This document shows, in pieces, positions 9,257-18,066 of a stretch of 64,000 nt of DNA. Position numbers and translations under genes: made by a program. Source of the stretch: Micrococcales bacterium (GTDB taxonomy: Bacteria > Actinomycetota > Actinomycetes > Actinomycetales > Cellulomonadaceae); contig WQWY01000011.1 in assembly GCA_009785115.1 (NCBI GenBank), forward strand, positions 24,556 through 88,555, in the 5' to 3' direction. The notes beneath the pieces are model-generated. The model made no database searches. It had not been told where the DNA came from and was given only the letters and a program-made list of their open reading frames with translations. Positions within the stretch are counted from its first letter, which is position 1, and each line of letters begins with the position of its first letter.

Positions 9257-10870
9257 TCAGTAGGCCCCGTGGCCCTTCAGCACCGCGCGCCCCGTCTTCC
9301 ACAAGATCATCAGGTCCATCGAGACCGACCAGTTGTCGACGTAGCGCAGGTCGAGCGCGACCGAGGCGTCCCAGTCCAGGTCAGAGCGCCCGCTGACCTG
9401 CCACAGGCCGGTCAGACCAGGCCGCACGTGCAGACGTCGGCCGACGTGGTCGGGGTAGGCGGCGACCTCCTCCGCCAGAGGCGGTCTGGGGCCGACCAGC
9501 GACATGTCGCCCCTGACGATGTTCCACAGCTGCGGCAGCTCGTCGAGCGAGGTGCGACGCAGGAGGCGACCGACAGGGGTCACCCGCGGGTCCTCGCGCA
9601 TCTTGAACAGCAGACCAGCGCCCTCAGACCTGTCCAGCAGCTTCTGCTTGCGCTCCTCCGCGTCGGCGTACATCGTGCGGAGCTTCCACATGGTGAAGGT
9701 CTTGCCGTCCAGGCCCACCCGGGTCTGCCGGAAGAAGGCCCCCCCGGGCGAGGTCGCGACGACCGCCAGGGCGGCCACCGCGATCACCGGCAAGGCCACG
9801 ACCGACCCGATCAGGGCGAGACCACGGTCCATCGCCGACTTCATCAGCAGACGGCGGCGCGGGGTCTCCACCTCGACGTCCAGCAGCGACACCCCCGCGG
9901 CAGGGCGCAAGGTCAGGCGCGGGCCCGCGACCTCGACGAGGTCTGGCGCGACCACGAGATCGGCATGAGCCCGGCCCAGCGCCCACGACAGGCGACGCAT
10001 CGCATCACCGGAGAGCGTGGACATCGACACCACGACCACCTCGACATGACGGTCGACGGCCACCTGGACGATGTCAGCCAGACCTCCGACGACCTTGATG
10101 CCGCCGACCTCGTCGCAGGTCTCGGGGTCAGGCAGGCACACCGCGACAGGCTCGAAACCGTGATAGGGCGAGCCGTGGAGCTTGGCGACCAGCCGGCTCA
10201 CGTCGGAGGTGTCACCGACCACCAGGGTCGGCTGCATCGCCTCGCCACGCTCACGAGCCCGGTGCAGACGCCGACGACGGCTGTGCCGGGCGACCCAGCT
10301 GAGCACCCACAGCAGCGGCAGGCCGACGAAGAGGAGACGACGCGGCACCTCGAGCTGCATGGTGAAACCGACAGCCATCATGCCGAGCCCCAGCAGGACC
10401 ACGGCGCGCAGCGCGGCCTCGAACTCCACCGACGCCGAGCCGAGAGACTTGCGCAGATATCCCCGCGACGCCGCGACCAGCGTCACGAACGACGCCCCGG
10501 CGATCGCGCCGAAGGCGAGGCTGACCCAGCCGAACCGCCAGGTCAGCGCCACCGTGATGGTGAAGGCGAGCACGAGGTCGCCGAGGATCGTCGAGCGCAC
10601 GTACGACGGTGCCACCTCGCGCCAACGACGACGCTGCGTGTCGTCGACCGTCTCGCGGGCGACGAACGGCTGCGGTGAGGCCCAGGAGCGGCGCGGCTCT
10701 CGCGACGGGGCACGGCGCTCCGAGGCACGCTCACGATCAGCGAGGCTCGCGGTCCCGACGCCATAGTCGTCCGCGAACGGCGCCATGGTGACCTCCGGGT
10801 AGGTTTTTGCGACTACCTGGAGATTAGCCCTGCTGGAATGCCCGGAACCACCAAGTTCTGCCTGATTCAC
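9257..10870 (-). CDS. Exopolysaccharide polyprenyl-glycosylphosphotransferase (sugar transferase)
   Basis: C-terminal 'FRQTRVGLDGKTFTMWKLRTMYADAEERK...LRRTSLDELPQLWNIVRGDMSLVGPRPPLAEE...RPGLTGLWQVSGRSDL'; start may be internal (MAPFADD). Confidence 0.93.
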   Translation of the reverse strand: MNQAELGGSGHSSRANLQVVAKTYPEVTMAPFADDYGVGTASLADRERASERRAPSREPRRSWASPQPFVARETVDDTQRRRWREVAPSYVRSTILGDLVLAFTITVALTWRFGWVSLAFGAIAGASFVTLVAASRGYLRKSLGSASVEFEAALRAVVLLGLGMMAVGFTMQLEVPRRLLFVGLPLLWVLSWVARHSRRRRLHRARERGEAMQPTLVVGDTSDVSRLVAKLHGSPYHGFEPVAVCLPDPETCDEVGGIKVVGGLADIVQVAVDRHVEVVVVSMSTLSGDAMRRLSWALGRAHADLVVAPDLVEVAGPRLTLRPAAGVSLLDVEVETPRRRLLMKSAMDRGLALIGSVVALPVIAVAALAVVATSPGGAFFRQTRVGLDGKTFTMWKLRTMYADAEERKQKLLDRSEGAGLLFKMREDPRVTPVGRLLRRTSLDELPQLWNIVRGDMSLVGPRPPLAEEVAAYPDHVGRRLHVRPGLTGLWQVSGRSDLDWDASVALDLRYVDNWSVSMDLMILWKTGRAVLKGHGAY

Positions 10871-10890
10871 CCAGTTGGCGGGGGCGAAGA

Positions 10891-11514
10891 TTACCGTACC
10901 GGGGCGTGGAACGCGCGCTGAGCGGCCTCGAGGCCGTCGCGGACGACCGCCTCGACCGCGTCGGCCGCCCGGTCGACCACCCAGCCCAGCTCGCCACGCT
11001 CGTCGGCGGCGAAGTCGCGCAGCACGTAGTCAGCCGCGTCCTGACGGCCGGGAGGTCGGCCGATGCCGACACGCACGCGCAGGTAGTCGCGGGTGCCCAA
11101 CGCCCGGGAGATGTCCCTCAGGCCGTTGTGACCACCCTCCCCGCCGCCGATCTTCAGGCGCACGTCGGCGAACGGGATGTCGAGCTCGTCGTGCACGACG
11201 ACGAGACGCCCCGGCTCCACGCCGAGGTAGCGGACGACCTGGCCGACCGGGCCGCCCGACTCGTTCATGTAGGTGGTCGGCCTCACCAGCATCGCGGCCG
11301 GGCCAGGGGCCCCACCGGGCAGCACCCCCAGGCGTACCGACGCCGACACCGCACGGGGCCGCTGGCCACCCGGCCCGGAGGCCGCCTGGAACCGCGACCC
11401 TGTGCGGCGGGCCAGCTCGTCAAGCACCATCTGCCCGACGTTGTGCCTGTTCCCGGCGTACCGGGGGCCCGGGTTGCCGAGCCCGACGACGACCCACGGT
11501 GCGGGAGCGGTCAC
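10891..11514 (-). CDS. pth: Aminoacyl-tRNA hydrolase
   Basis: 'VVVGLGNPGPRYAGNRHNVGQMVLDELARR...TYMNESGGPVG...VVHDELDIPFADVRLKIGGGEGGHNGLRDI'; GTG start at 11514 preferred over ORF start 11628, which would overlap rplY. Confidence 0.93.
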   Translation of the reverse strand: MTAPAPWVVVGLGNPGPRYAGNRHNVGQMVLDELARRTGSRFQAASGPGGQRPRAVSASVRLGVLPGGAPGPAAMLVRPTTYMNESGGPVGQVVRYLGVEPGRLVVVHDELDIPFADVRLKIGGGEGGHNGLRDISRALGTRDYLRVRVGIGRPPGRQDAADYVLRDFAADERGELGWVVDRAADAVEAVVRDGLEAAQRAFHAPVR

Positions 11515-11611
11515 CTGCTCAGCCCCCTGTGCTTGACCGAGACCCTGCGCCTGATCGACACCCTGTGCCCGCCCACGCCGCGCGCGCCCGAACCCGCGTG
11601 CGAACCAGAGG

Positions 11612-12193
11612 TCAGGCCTCCTCGGCACCCTCGGCCTCTTCGGCCGCGGTCGGCTCGGTCATCGGCAGCGAGATGGTCACCACGACGTGCTCGGGGTCCG
11701 ACAGCAGCATCGAGCCCTTCGGCAGCACGACGTCGCGGGCGTACACGACGGTCCCGTCGGCCATCCCGGTGATGTCCAGGTCGACCGCCGACGGCAGGTG
11801 GGTGGCCTCGGCCTCGAGCTCGAGCGACTGGGTCTCCACGACGTGGATCGTCCCGGGCGCCGACTCGCCCACGACGTGCACCGGGACGTCGACGGCGACC
11901 TTCTCGCCACGCTTGACGATGAGCAGGTCGACGTGCTCGATGACCTGCCTGACGGGCTCGATCTGCACGTCCCTGACGATGGCCAGGGTCTTCTTGCTGT
12001 CCAGGAGGATCTCGAACAGGGCGTTGGTGTGCTTGAGAGCCATCATCGTCGCGTGACCGGGCAGCGAGACGTGGACCGGGTCGGTGCCGTGCCCGTAGAG
12101 CACCGCAGGGATCTGGTGAGCGCGACGCAGACGGCGGGCGGCGCCCTTGCCGAACTCGGTGCGGGTGGTGGCGGTCAGCGTGATGTCAGCCAT
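11612..12193 (-). CDS. rplY: 50S ribosomal protein L25/general stress protein Ctc
   Basis: 'MADITLTATTRTEFGKGAARRLRRAHQIPAVLYGHGTDPVHVSLPGH' and C-terminal TL5-like domain; adjacent to pth and prs as expected. Confidence 0.93.
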   Translation of the reverse strand: MADITLTATTRTEFGKGAARRLRRAHQIPAVLYGHGTDPVHVSLPGHATMMALKHTNALFEILLDSKKTLAIVRDVQIEPVRQVIEHVDLLIVKRGEKVAVDVPVHVVGESAPGTIHVVETQSLELEAEATHLPSAVDLDITGMADGTVVYARDVVLPKGSMLLSDPEHVVVTISLPMTEPTAAEEAEGAEEA

Positions 12194-12429
12194 GAAGGGC
12201 TCCCAGGTCGTAGGTAGACGAGCAGACGGACCTCGACGTGGGACGCGAGACGCACCGGGAAGCGAGACGCACGTAGCGTCAGGCCCAGTCGATCACGGAG
12301 GGCCGGGGTCGTCCCGCCTCCCTCGCCGAGGCAGCCTGAGCATCCTACCCGCTCCGCGAGGTGAGGACCTCACCGCGTCGACGTGAGGGCTCTGGTCGGT
12401 CGTCGCTGCCGATCAGACCTTGCCGTCGA

Positions 12430-13416
12430 TCACGCGTTGCCGTCGAACAGTGAGGTCACCGAGCCGTCGTCGAAGACCTCGCGGATGGCCCGCGCCAGGA
12501 TCGGCGCGATCGACAGGACCGTGAGCCTGTCGAAGCGACGTTCCTCGGGCAGCGGGAGCGTGTCGGTGACGACGACCTCCTTGGCCCCGCACTCCTGGAG
12601 CCGCTGCGTGGCCGGGTCGGACAGCACCCCGTGGGTGGCGACGACGATCACGTCCTTCGCACCCGCCTTGAGCACCACCCGGACAGCCTCGGAGATCGTC
12701 CCGCCCGTGTCGATGAGGTCGTCCACCAGGATGCAGGTGCGGCCCTCGACGTCACCGACCACCCGGTGCGCCACCGACTTGTTCGGCGTGCGGATGTCGC
12801 GGGTCTTGTGCACGAAGGCCAGCGGCCCGCCGCCCAGCTTGGCGGCCCACTGCTCGGCCACCCGGATGCGCCCGGCGTCGGGTGAGACGACGGTGACGTT
12901 GGTCACGTCGACCCGCGAGCGGACGTGCTCCACGAGGATCGGCTGCGCCCACAGGTGGTCGACGGGCCCGTTGAAGAAGCCCTGGATCTGCGCGGAGTGC
13001 AGGTCGACGCTGATGATCCGGTCGGCGCCGGCGGTCCTGAACAGGTCGCACATCAGGCGGGCGGAGATCGGCTCGCGACCACGGTGCTTCTTGTCCTGGC
13101 GGGCGTAGCCGAAGAACGGCGCCACCACCGTGATCGTCTTCACGCTCGCCCGCTTGAGCGCGTCGACCATGAGCAGCTGCTCCATGATCCACTGGTTGAT
13201 GGGTGAGGCGTGGGACTGCAAGACGAAGGCGTCCGACCCGCGCACCGACTCGCCGAACCGCGTGAAGATCTCGCCGTTGGCGAAGTCCAAGGCGGTGGTC
13301 GGCACCAGCTGGATGCCCAGGTGGTCGGCGACGTCCCCGGCCAGCTCGGGGTGCGCACGGCCAGAGACCAGCACCAGTCGTTTCTCGCTGTCTACGGTGA
13401 CCAGCCCGGTCATCAT
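12430..13416 (-). CDS. prs: Ribose-phosphate pyrophosphokinase
   Basis: 'VVSPDAGRIRVAEQWA', 'CILVDDLIDTGGTISEAVRVV' PRPP motif. Confidence 0.95.
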   Translation of the reverse strand: MMTGLVTVDSEKRLVLVSGRAHPELAGDVADHLGIQLVPTTALDFANGEIFTRFGESVRGSDAFVLQSHASPINQWIMEQLLMVDALKRASVKTITVVAPFFGYARQDKKHRGREPISARLMCDLFRTAGADRIISVDLHSAQIQGFFNGPVDHLWAQPILVEHVRSRVDVTNVTVVSPDAGRIRVAEQWAAKLGGGPLAFVHKTRDIRTPNKSVAHRVVGDVEGRTCILVDDLIDTGGTISEAVRVVLKAGAKDVIVVATHGVLSDPATQRLQECGAKEVVVTDTLPLPEERRFDRLTVLSIAPILARAIREVFDDGSVTSLFDGNA

Positions 13417-14882
13417 GCCTGCTCTCTGCTCGGTTCTTCGCTGCTCTGCTGTGCGTCGAGGGCCGCCTGCGCGGCCTGCGCCGCGGCCGAGCCCGGACGG
13501 CGGCTGATGACCCAGCCGTCGATCGTGCGCTGGCTGTTCTCGCTGAGGGCCAGGGCCCCGGGCGGCACGTCGTGACGGATCACCGCGCCGGCACCGGTGT
13601 AGGCACCGTCCCCGACCACGACCGGGGCGACGAACATGTTGTCCGACCCGGTGCGCGCGTGGGAGCCGATCACCGTGCGGTGCTTGGTCACGCCGTCGTA
13701 GTTGACGGTGACCGACGCCGCGCCGACGTTGGCCTGCTCACCGATCTCCGCGTCGCCGATGTAGGACAGGTGCGGCACCTTCGACCCGCGCCCGATGGTC
13801 GCGTTCTTGGTCTCCACGAAGGTGCCGATCTTGCCCTTCTCGCCCAGCACGGTGCCCGGGCGCAGGTAGGCGAACGGCCCCACGCTGGCACCGGGCCCGA
13901 TCACCGAGTCTGAGCCGTGCGTGCGCACCACGGTGGCACCCTGCCCGATCTCGACGTTGCGCACCGTGGTGTCCGGCCCGACCGTGGCGCCCGCCGCGAC
14001 CGACGAGGCGCCGAAGATCTGCGTGCCGGGCAGCAGCGTCACGTCTGGGGCGAGGTCCACGTCGACGTCCACCCAGGTGGTCGCGGGGTCGACCACGGTG
14101 ACCCCGGCCCGCATCCAGCGCTCGAGGACGCGGCGGTTCAGCTCGGCGCCCAGCGCCGCCAGCTGCACCCGGTCGTTGATGCCCTCGACCGAGACACGGT
14201 CGTCGGTGCGCAGCGCCCGCACGTGCCCGCCCTCGACCCTGGCCAGGGCGAGCACGTCGGTGAGGTACATCTCGCCCTGCGCGTTGTCGCGCCCGAGGCG
14301 GCCCAGGGCGTCGCGCAGCGCCGCGGCGTCGAACACGTAGACGCCGGAGTTGATCTCGTCGATGGCCCGCTGGGCCTCGTCGGCGTCGCGCTCCTCGACG
14401 ATGCCGGTCACCTCTCCGGTGCCGGGGTCGCGCACGATCCGTCCATAACCAGCGGGGTCGGGCACCTGGGTGGTCAGCACGGTCACCTGGTTGCCGTCGG
14501 CGTGGTGGGCGACCAGCAGCTCGGCGACGGTGCCGGCGTCCAGCAGCGGCACGTCCCCGGAGAGCACGACGACCGCACCGGCCGCCGAGGCACCCAGGGC
14601 GTCCATCGCCACCTGGACGGCCCGTCCGGTGCCAGGCACCTCGTCCTGGTCGACGAGCAGCGCCTCGGGGTCGAGGTGCTCGACGTGCGCGGCGACCTGG
14701 TCGCGGCCGTGCCGCACCACGACGACGACCTTCTCGGGCGCCAGCGTGCGGGCGGTGGTCAAGACGTGGCCGAGCAGGCTGCGCCCACCGATCTCGTGCA
14801 GGACCTTGGGGACCGCCGAGCGCATCCGGGTGCCTTCCCCAGCGGCGAGGACGATGACGGCTGCCGGGCGTGGGATGGTCAC
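13413..14882 (-). CDS. glmU: Bifunctional UDP-N-acetylglucosamine diphosphorylase/glucosamine-1-phosphate N-acetyltransferase
   Basis: 'VIVLAAGEGTRMRSAVPKVLHEIGGRSLLGHVL' plus left-handed beta-helix hexapeptide repeats and 'RPGTVLGEKGKIGTFVETKNATIG'. Confidence 0.95.
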   Translation of the reverse strand: MTIPRPAAVIVLAAGEGTRMRSAVPKVLHEIGGRSLLGHVLTTARTLAPEKVVVVVRHGRDQVAAHVEHLDPEALLVDQDEVPGTGRAVQVAMDALGASAAGAVVVLSGDVPLLDAGTVAELLVAHHADGNQVTVLTTQVPDPAGYGRIVRDPGTGEVTGIVEERDADEAQRAIDEINSGVYVFDAAALRDALGRLGRDNAQGEMYLTDVLALARVEGGHVRALRTDDRVSVEGINDRVQLAALGAELNRRVLERWMRAGVTVVDPATTWVDVDVDLAPDVTLLPGTQIFGASSVAAGATVGPDTTVRNVEIGQGATVVRTHGSDSVIGPGASVGPFAYLRPGTVLGEKGKIGTFVETKNATIGRGSKVPHLSYIGDAEIGEQANVGAASVTVNYDGVTKHRTVIGSHARTGSDNMFVAPVVVGDGAYTGAGAVIRHDVPPGALALSENSQRTIDGWVISRRPGSAAAQAAQAALDAQQSSEEPSREQA

Positions 14883-14992
14883 CAGGTGCGCTCCTCAGAG
14901 CTCGGCCACCGTGCGGCGGCGTCTGTCAGGGGGTAGACGAACTCTACCGCCCGCTGGTGCCGACGACGGCGAGATGCTGGTGATTCCTGTGC

Positions 14993-15064
14993 TCCGCCTC
15001 CAGGATTCGAACCTGGACCGCAAGGCTCCAAAGGCCTGCGTGCTGCCGTTACACCAAGGCGGAT
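14993..15064 (-). tRNA. tRNA-Gln (anticodon TTG)
   Basis: 72-nt cloverleaf: acceptor TCCGCCT/AGGCGGA, discriminator G, anticodon loop CTTTGGA, T-arm CCAGG-TTCGAAT-CCTGG; 3' CCA not encoded. Confidence 0.93.
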
Positions 15065-15146
15065 CGCGAGGGACAGTCTGCCAGCCCCGGTCTGCCGTCA
15101 CAGACCCAGGTCGGGAGTCCGGTGCCACCGGGCTCCCGGAAGGGGC

Positions 15147-15779
15147 ATGATGAGGGCCGTGTCCGACAGCAGACGTTCGAGGATGACGGGGAGCGAGCGG
15201 CGTGCCCAGCTGGTCGAGGTCGCGCGCACGCTGTTCGCCGAGAAGGGCTTCGAGCAGACCAGCGTGGAGGAGATCGCGGCCAGGGCCAACGTCTCCAAGC
15301 CCGTGGTCTACGAGCACTTCGGCGGCAAGGAGGGCATCTACGCGGTCGTCGTGGACCGCGAGACCCAGGCCCTGACCGGTGCGCTGACCGCGGCCCTGGA
15401 CAAGGGCGGCCACCCGAAGACCCTGGTCGAGCAGACCGCGCTCGCCCTGCTGGGGTATATCGAGAACAACGAGGACGGCTTCCGTATCCTCGTCAGGGAC
15501 TCGCCCGTCGCCCAGGCGACGGGCACCTTCTCGTCCTTGATCGGGGACGTCGCCACCCGGGTCGAGCACCTGCTGGCCGACCAGTTCAAGAAGCGCGGCC
15601 AAGACCCCAAGACCGCGCCGATGTACTCCCAGATGCTGGTCGGCATGGTGGCCCTGACCGGGCAGTGGTGGCTCGACGCGCGCAGCCCCCGCAAGGACGA
15701 GGTCGCCGCCCACCTGGTCAATCTCGCCTGGAACGGCCTCGCCGGCCTCGAACGCCGCCCCCGCCTGACGACCAGCTGA
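15147..15779 (+). CDS. TetR family transcriptional regulator
   Basis: 'RRAQLVEVARTLFAEKGFEQTSVEEIAARANVSKPVVYEHFGGKEGIYAVVVDRE' TetR HTH. Confidence 0.93.
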   Translation: MMRAVSDSRRSRMTGSERRAQLVEVARTLFAEKGFEQTSVEEIAARANVSKPVVYEHFGGKEGIYAVVVDRETQALTGALTAALDKGGHPKTLVEQTALALLGYIENNEDGFRILVRDSPVAQATGTFSSLIGDVATRVEHLLADQFKKRGQDPKTAPMYSQMLVGMVALTGQWWLDARSPRKDEVAAHLVNLAWNGLAGLERRPRLTTS

Positions 15780-15853
15780 TCGTCGCGTGGCGAGCGGTTG
15801 AATCCGTGGATACCCCGCCATGAAGAAACTCGACGTCACGTAACCTGTGCCCC

Positions 15854-16357
15854 ATGCTCGATGCTCCACGTGATGAGGTCGGTCGGATCGTCGCCGCCTG
15901 GCGACGGGAACGGCCCGACCTGGACGTCAGCCCGCTCGAGGTGCTGTCACGGATCAGCCGGCTCGCCCGTCACCTGGACCTGGCCCGACGCGCCACGTTC
16001 GCTTCTCACGACCTGGAGACCTGGGAGTTCGACGTCCTGGCCGCCCTGCGCCGCCAGGGTATGCCCTACCGGCTCTCGCCCAGCGCCCTGCTCAACGAGA
16101 CGCTGGTCACCTCGGGGACGATGACCAACCGGATCGACCGGCTCGAGGACCGTGGGATGGTGCGCCGCCTGCCTTCCCCCAACGACCGTCGCGGCATCTT
16201 GGTCGAGCTCACCCTGGAGGGGCGAACCCGCGTCGACGCGGCGCTGGCCACGTTGCTGACCGCCGAGCACTCCCTGCTGATCGGCCTCGGCGACGACGAC
16301 ACGCGCACCCTGGCCAGCCTGCTGCACGACGTGCTGGCCCCGTTCGACGCGCCCTGA
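15854..16357 (+). CDS. MarR family transcriptional regulator
   Basis: 'LSPSALLNETLVTSGTMTNRIDRLEDRGMVRRLPSPNDRRGILVELT' MarR winged helix. Confidence 0.92.
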   Translation: MLDAPRDEVGRIVAAWRRERPDLDVSPLEVLSRISRLARHLDLARRATFASHDLETWEFDVLAALRRQGMPYRLSPSALLNETLVTSGTMTNRIDRLEDRGMVRRLPSPNDRRGILVELTLEGRTRVDAALATLLTAEHSLLIGLGDDDTRTLASLLHDVLAPFDAP

Positions 16358-16400
16358 CCGCACCACGCCCGCGAGAAGACCCTGGGGTCCCGCACGCACC

Positions 16401-17219
16401 TCACGAGGGGCGACCCAACGCCACCGAGCGCTGGTGGGCGGCACGGGCCGCCGCGACCACGCCGGCCCTCACGCCGTGCGCGTCGAGCTCGGCCACGGCG
16501 GCGACCGTCGTCCCGCCAGGGGACGAGACCTGCTCGCGCAGCGCCGTCGGGCTCTCCTGCGTGCGGGCGGCCAACGCACCGGCACCCTCCACGGTGGCCA
16601 CCGCGAGACGGACCGCCAGGTCACGGGTGAGGCCCAGCAGCACACCAGCCTCGGCCATGGCGTCGATCAGGTAGAAGGCGTAGGCCGGGCCCGAGCCGGA
16701 GATCGCGGTCACCGCGCCCAGGTCCGCCTCAGGGACCCGCACCACCAGGCCGGTCGCGGCGAGCAGGCGCTCGGTGAGGCTCAGGTGCTCCTCGGTGGCG
16801 GCGGAGCCCGCGGAGATCGCCGCGGCTCCTTTGCCGACCACGGCGGGGGTGTTCGGCATCACCCGGACCACCGGGGTGCCCACGGGCAGCGCCTGCTCGT
16901 AGGCGATCAGCGGGACACCCGCCGCCACCGAGACCACGAGCGTCGAGGGGTCGAGACGACCGGCCAGCTCGGTCAGGACGCCCGGCACGACGGCCGGCTT
17001 CACAGCGAGCAGCACGACCTGAGCGCCGGGCACGGCACCGGGCACGTCTGGCGCGATGCTCACCCCCAGCGTCGTGGCGAGCACCCGAGCCTTGTCCGGG
17101 TGAGGCTCGACGACGACGACGTCGTCCGGCTCGAAGCCGGCGGCACGGATCGCCCCGACCAAGACGCTGCCCATCACCCCGCCGCCGACGACGACCACCC
17201 GACCGTCTACCTGCTCCAT
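16401..17219 (-). CDS. proC: Pyrroline-5-carboxylate reductase
   Basis: Rossmann start 'VVVGGGVMGSVLVGAI', 'VVRVMPNTPAVVGKGAAAI', 'AVTAISGSGPAYAF', 'LREQVSSPGGTTVAAV'. Confidence 0.94.
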   Translation of the reverse strand: MEQVDGRVVVVGGGVMGSVLVGAIRAAGFEPDDVVVVEPHPDKARVLATTLGVSIAPDVPGAVPGAQVVLLAVKPAVVPGVLTELAGRLDPSTLVVSVAAGVPLIAYEQALPVGTPVVRVMPNTPAVVGKGAAAISAGSAATEEHLSLTERLLAATGLVVRVPEADLGAVTAISGSGPAYAFYLIDAMAEAGVLLGLTRDLAVRLAVATVEGAGALAARTQESPTALREQVSSPGGTTVAAVAELDAHGVRAGVVAAARAAHQRSVALGRPS

Positions 17220-17266
17220 CTCGCTCCTGTCGTCGTTCCAGCGTGCTGTCGCTCGTTCCAGAGGTG

Positions 17267-17974
17267 CTACCGGTCACCGTCGGCACCCGCGGGGTCCGCA
17301 CCGGGACGGGCGGCCGGGTCAAGCTCGAGGTCGACGACCACCGGACGGTGGTCGCTGGCCTCACGGGCCTCGTCGTCGTCGGGAACCCAGGCGCGTCGCA
17401 GACGCAGCCTCGAGGATCCCAGCACCGCGTCGATCCGCACGTCAGGCGTGCCGGCCGGGAACGTAGACCCAGCACCTGCCGCGAGATCCGTCAGCGTCGC
17501 GGTCAGGCGCTGCCACGACGGACGCCCTGGGCGCTCGTTGAGATCACCCATCACCACCCGCGGGCCCTCGGCGCCCCACCGTCCGGCCAGCAGGTCCAGG
17601 TGGGCGGCTCTCGAGCTCGCCCGCAACGGCAGGTGCAGCACCAGCACCTGGATGCCGTCGACGGTGGCGCCGCTCGCACCTCGGCCCATCGGCAGCGGAC
17701 GACGCCAGGTCGCCCGCTCGCGCGGCAGGCGCAGCCTGAAGACCTGGTCGACCTCGACATGGCTGGCCACGAGCAGCGCCGTCGTCCCCGCCGGGCCGCC
17801 GAGCACCACCGGCCGCAGGCCGGTGCGCCGTGCGAGGAGGGCGACCCGCACCCGCCCCAGCGGTCCTCGTCCCGGTTCTTGGAGCCCCACGACGTCCGCC
17901 CGCAGACGGCGGAGCACCTGAGCCACCTGCGCACCTCGACGCAGGCCCTCGACGTTGTAGCTGACGAACCGCAC
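17267..17974 (-). CDS. Endonuclease/exonuclease/phosphatase family protein
   Basis: 'MRFVSYNVEGLRRG...DVVGLQE...VVMGDLNERPG...SDHRPVVVDLEL' EEP motifs. Confidence 0.9.
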   Translation of the reverse strand: MRFVSYNVEGLRRGAQVAQVLRRLRADVVGLQEPGRGPLGRVRVALLARRTGLRPVVLGGPAGTTALLVASHVEVDQVFRLRLPRERATWRRPLPMGRGASGATVDGIQVLVLHLPLRASSRAAHLDLLAGRWGAEGPRVVMGDLNERPGRPSWQRLTATLTDLAAGAGSTFPAGTPDVRIDAVLGSSRLRLRRAWVPDDDEAREASDHRPVVVDLELDPAARPGADPAGADGDR

Positions 17975-18006
17975 CCGACCAGCCTAGCGACGAGGGAAGC
18001 AGACGA

Positions 18007-18043
18007 CTGGTGCCGGCCTCCTTCGAGGGGAGGCCGGCACCAG
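18007..18043 (-). terminator. Hairpin downstream of hppA (15-bp perfect stem)
   Basis: ctggtgccggcctcc (18007-18021) / ggaggccggcaccag (18029-18043), 7-nt loop; 24 bp past the hppA stop; no clear U-tract. Confidence 0.65.
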
Positions 18044-18066
18044 GGCGAGGAGCAGCGGTACGAAGG

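Noticed and set aside
9269-10678. 469-aa plus-strand ORF opposite the sugar transferase
   Set aside because: Antisense shadow ORF rich in H/R/D/Q; the real gene is the conserved polyprenyl-glycosylphosphotransferase
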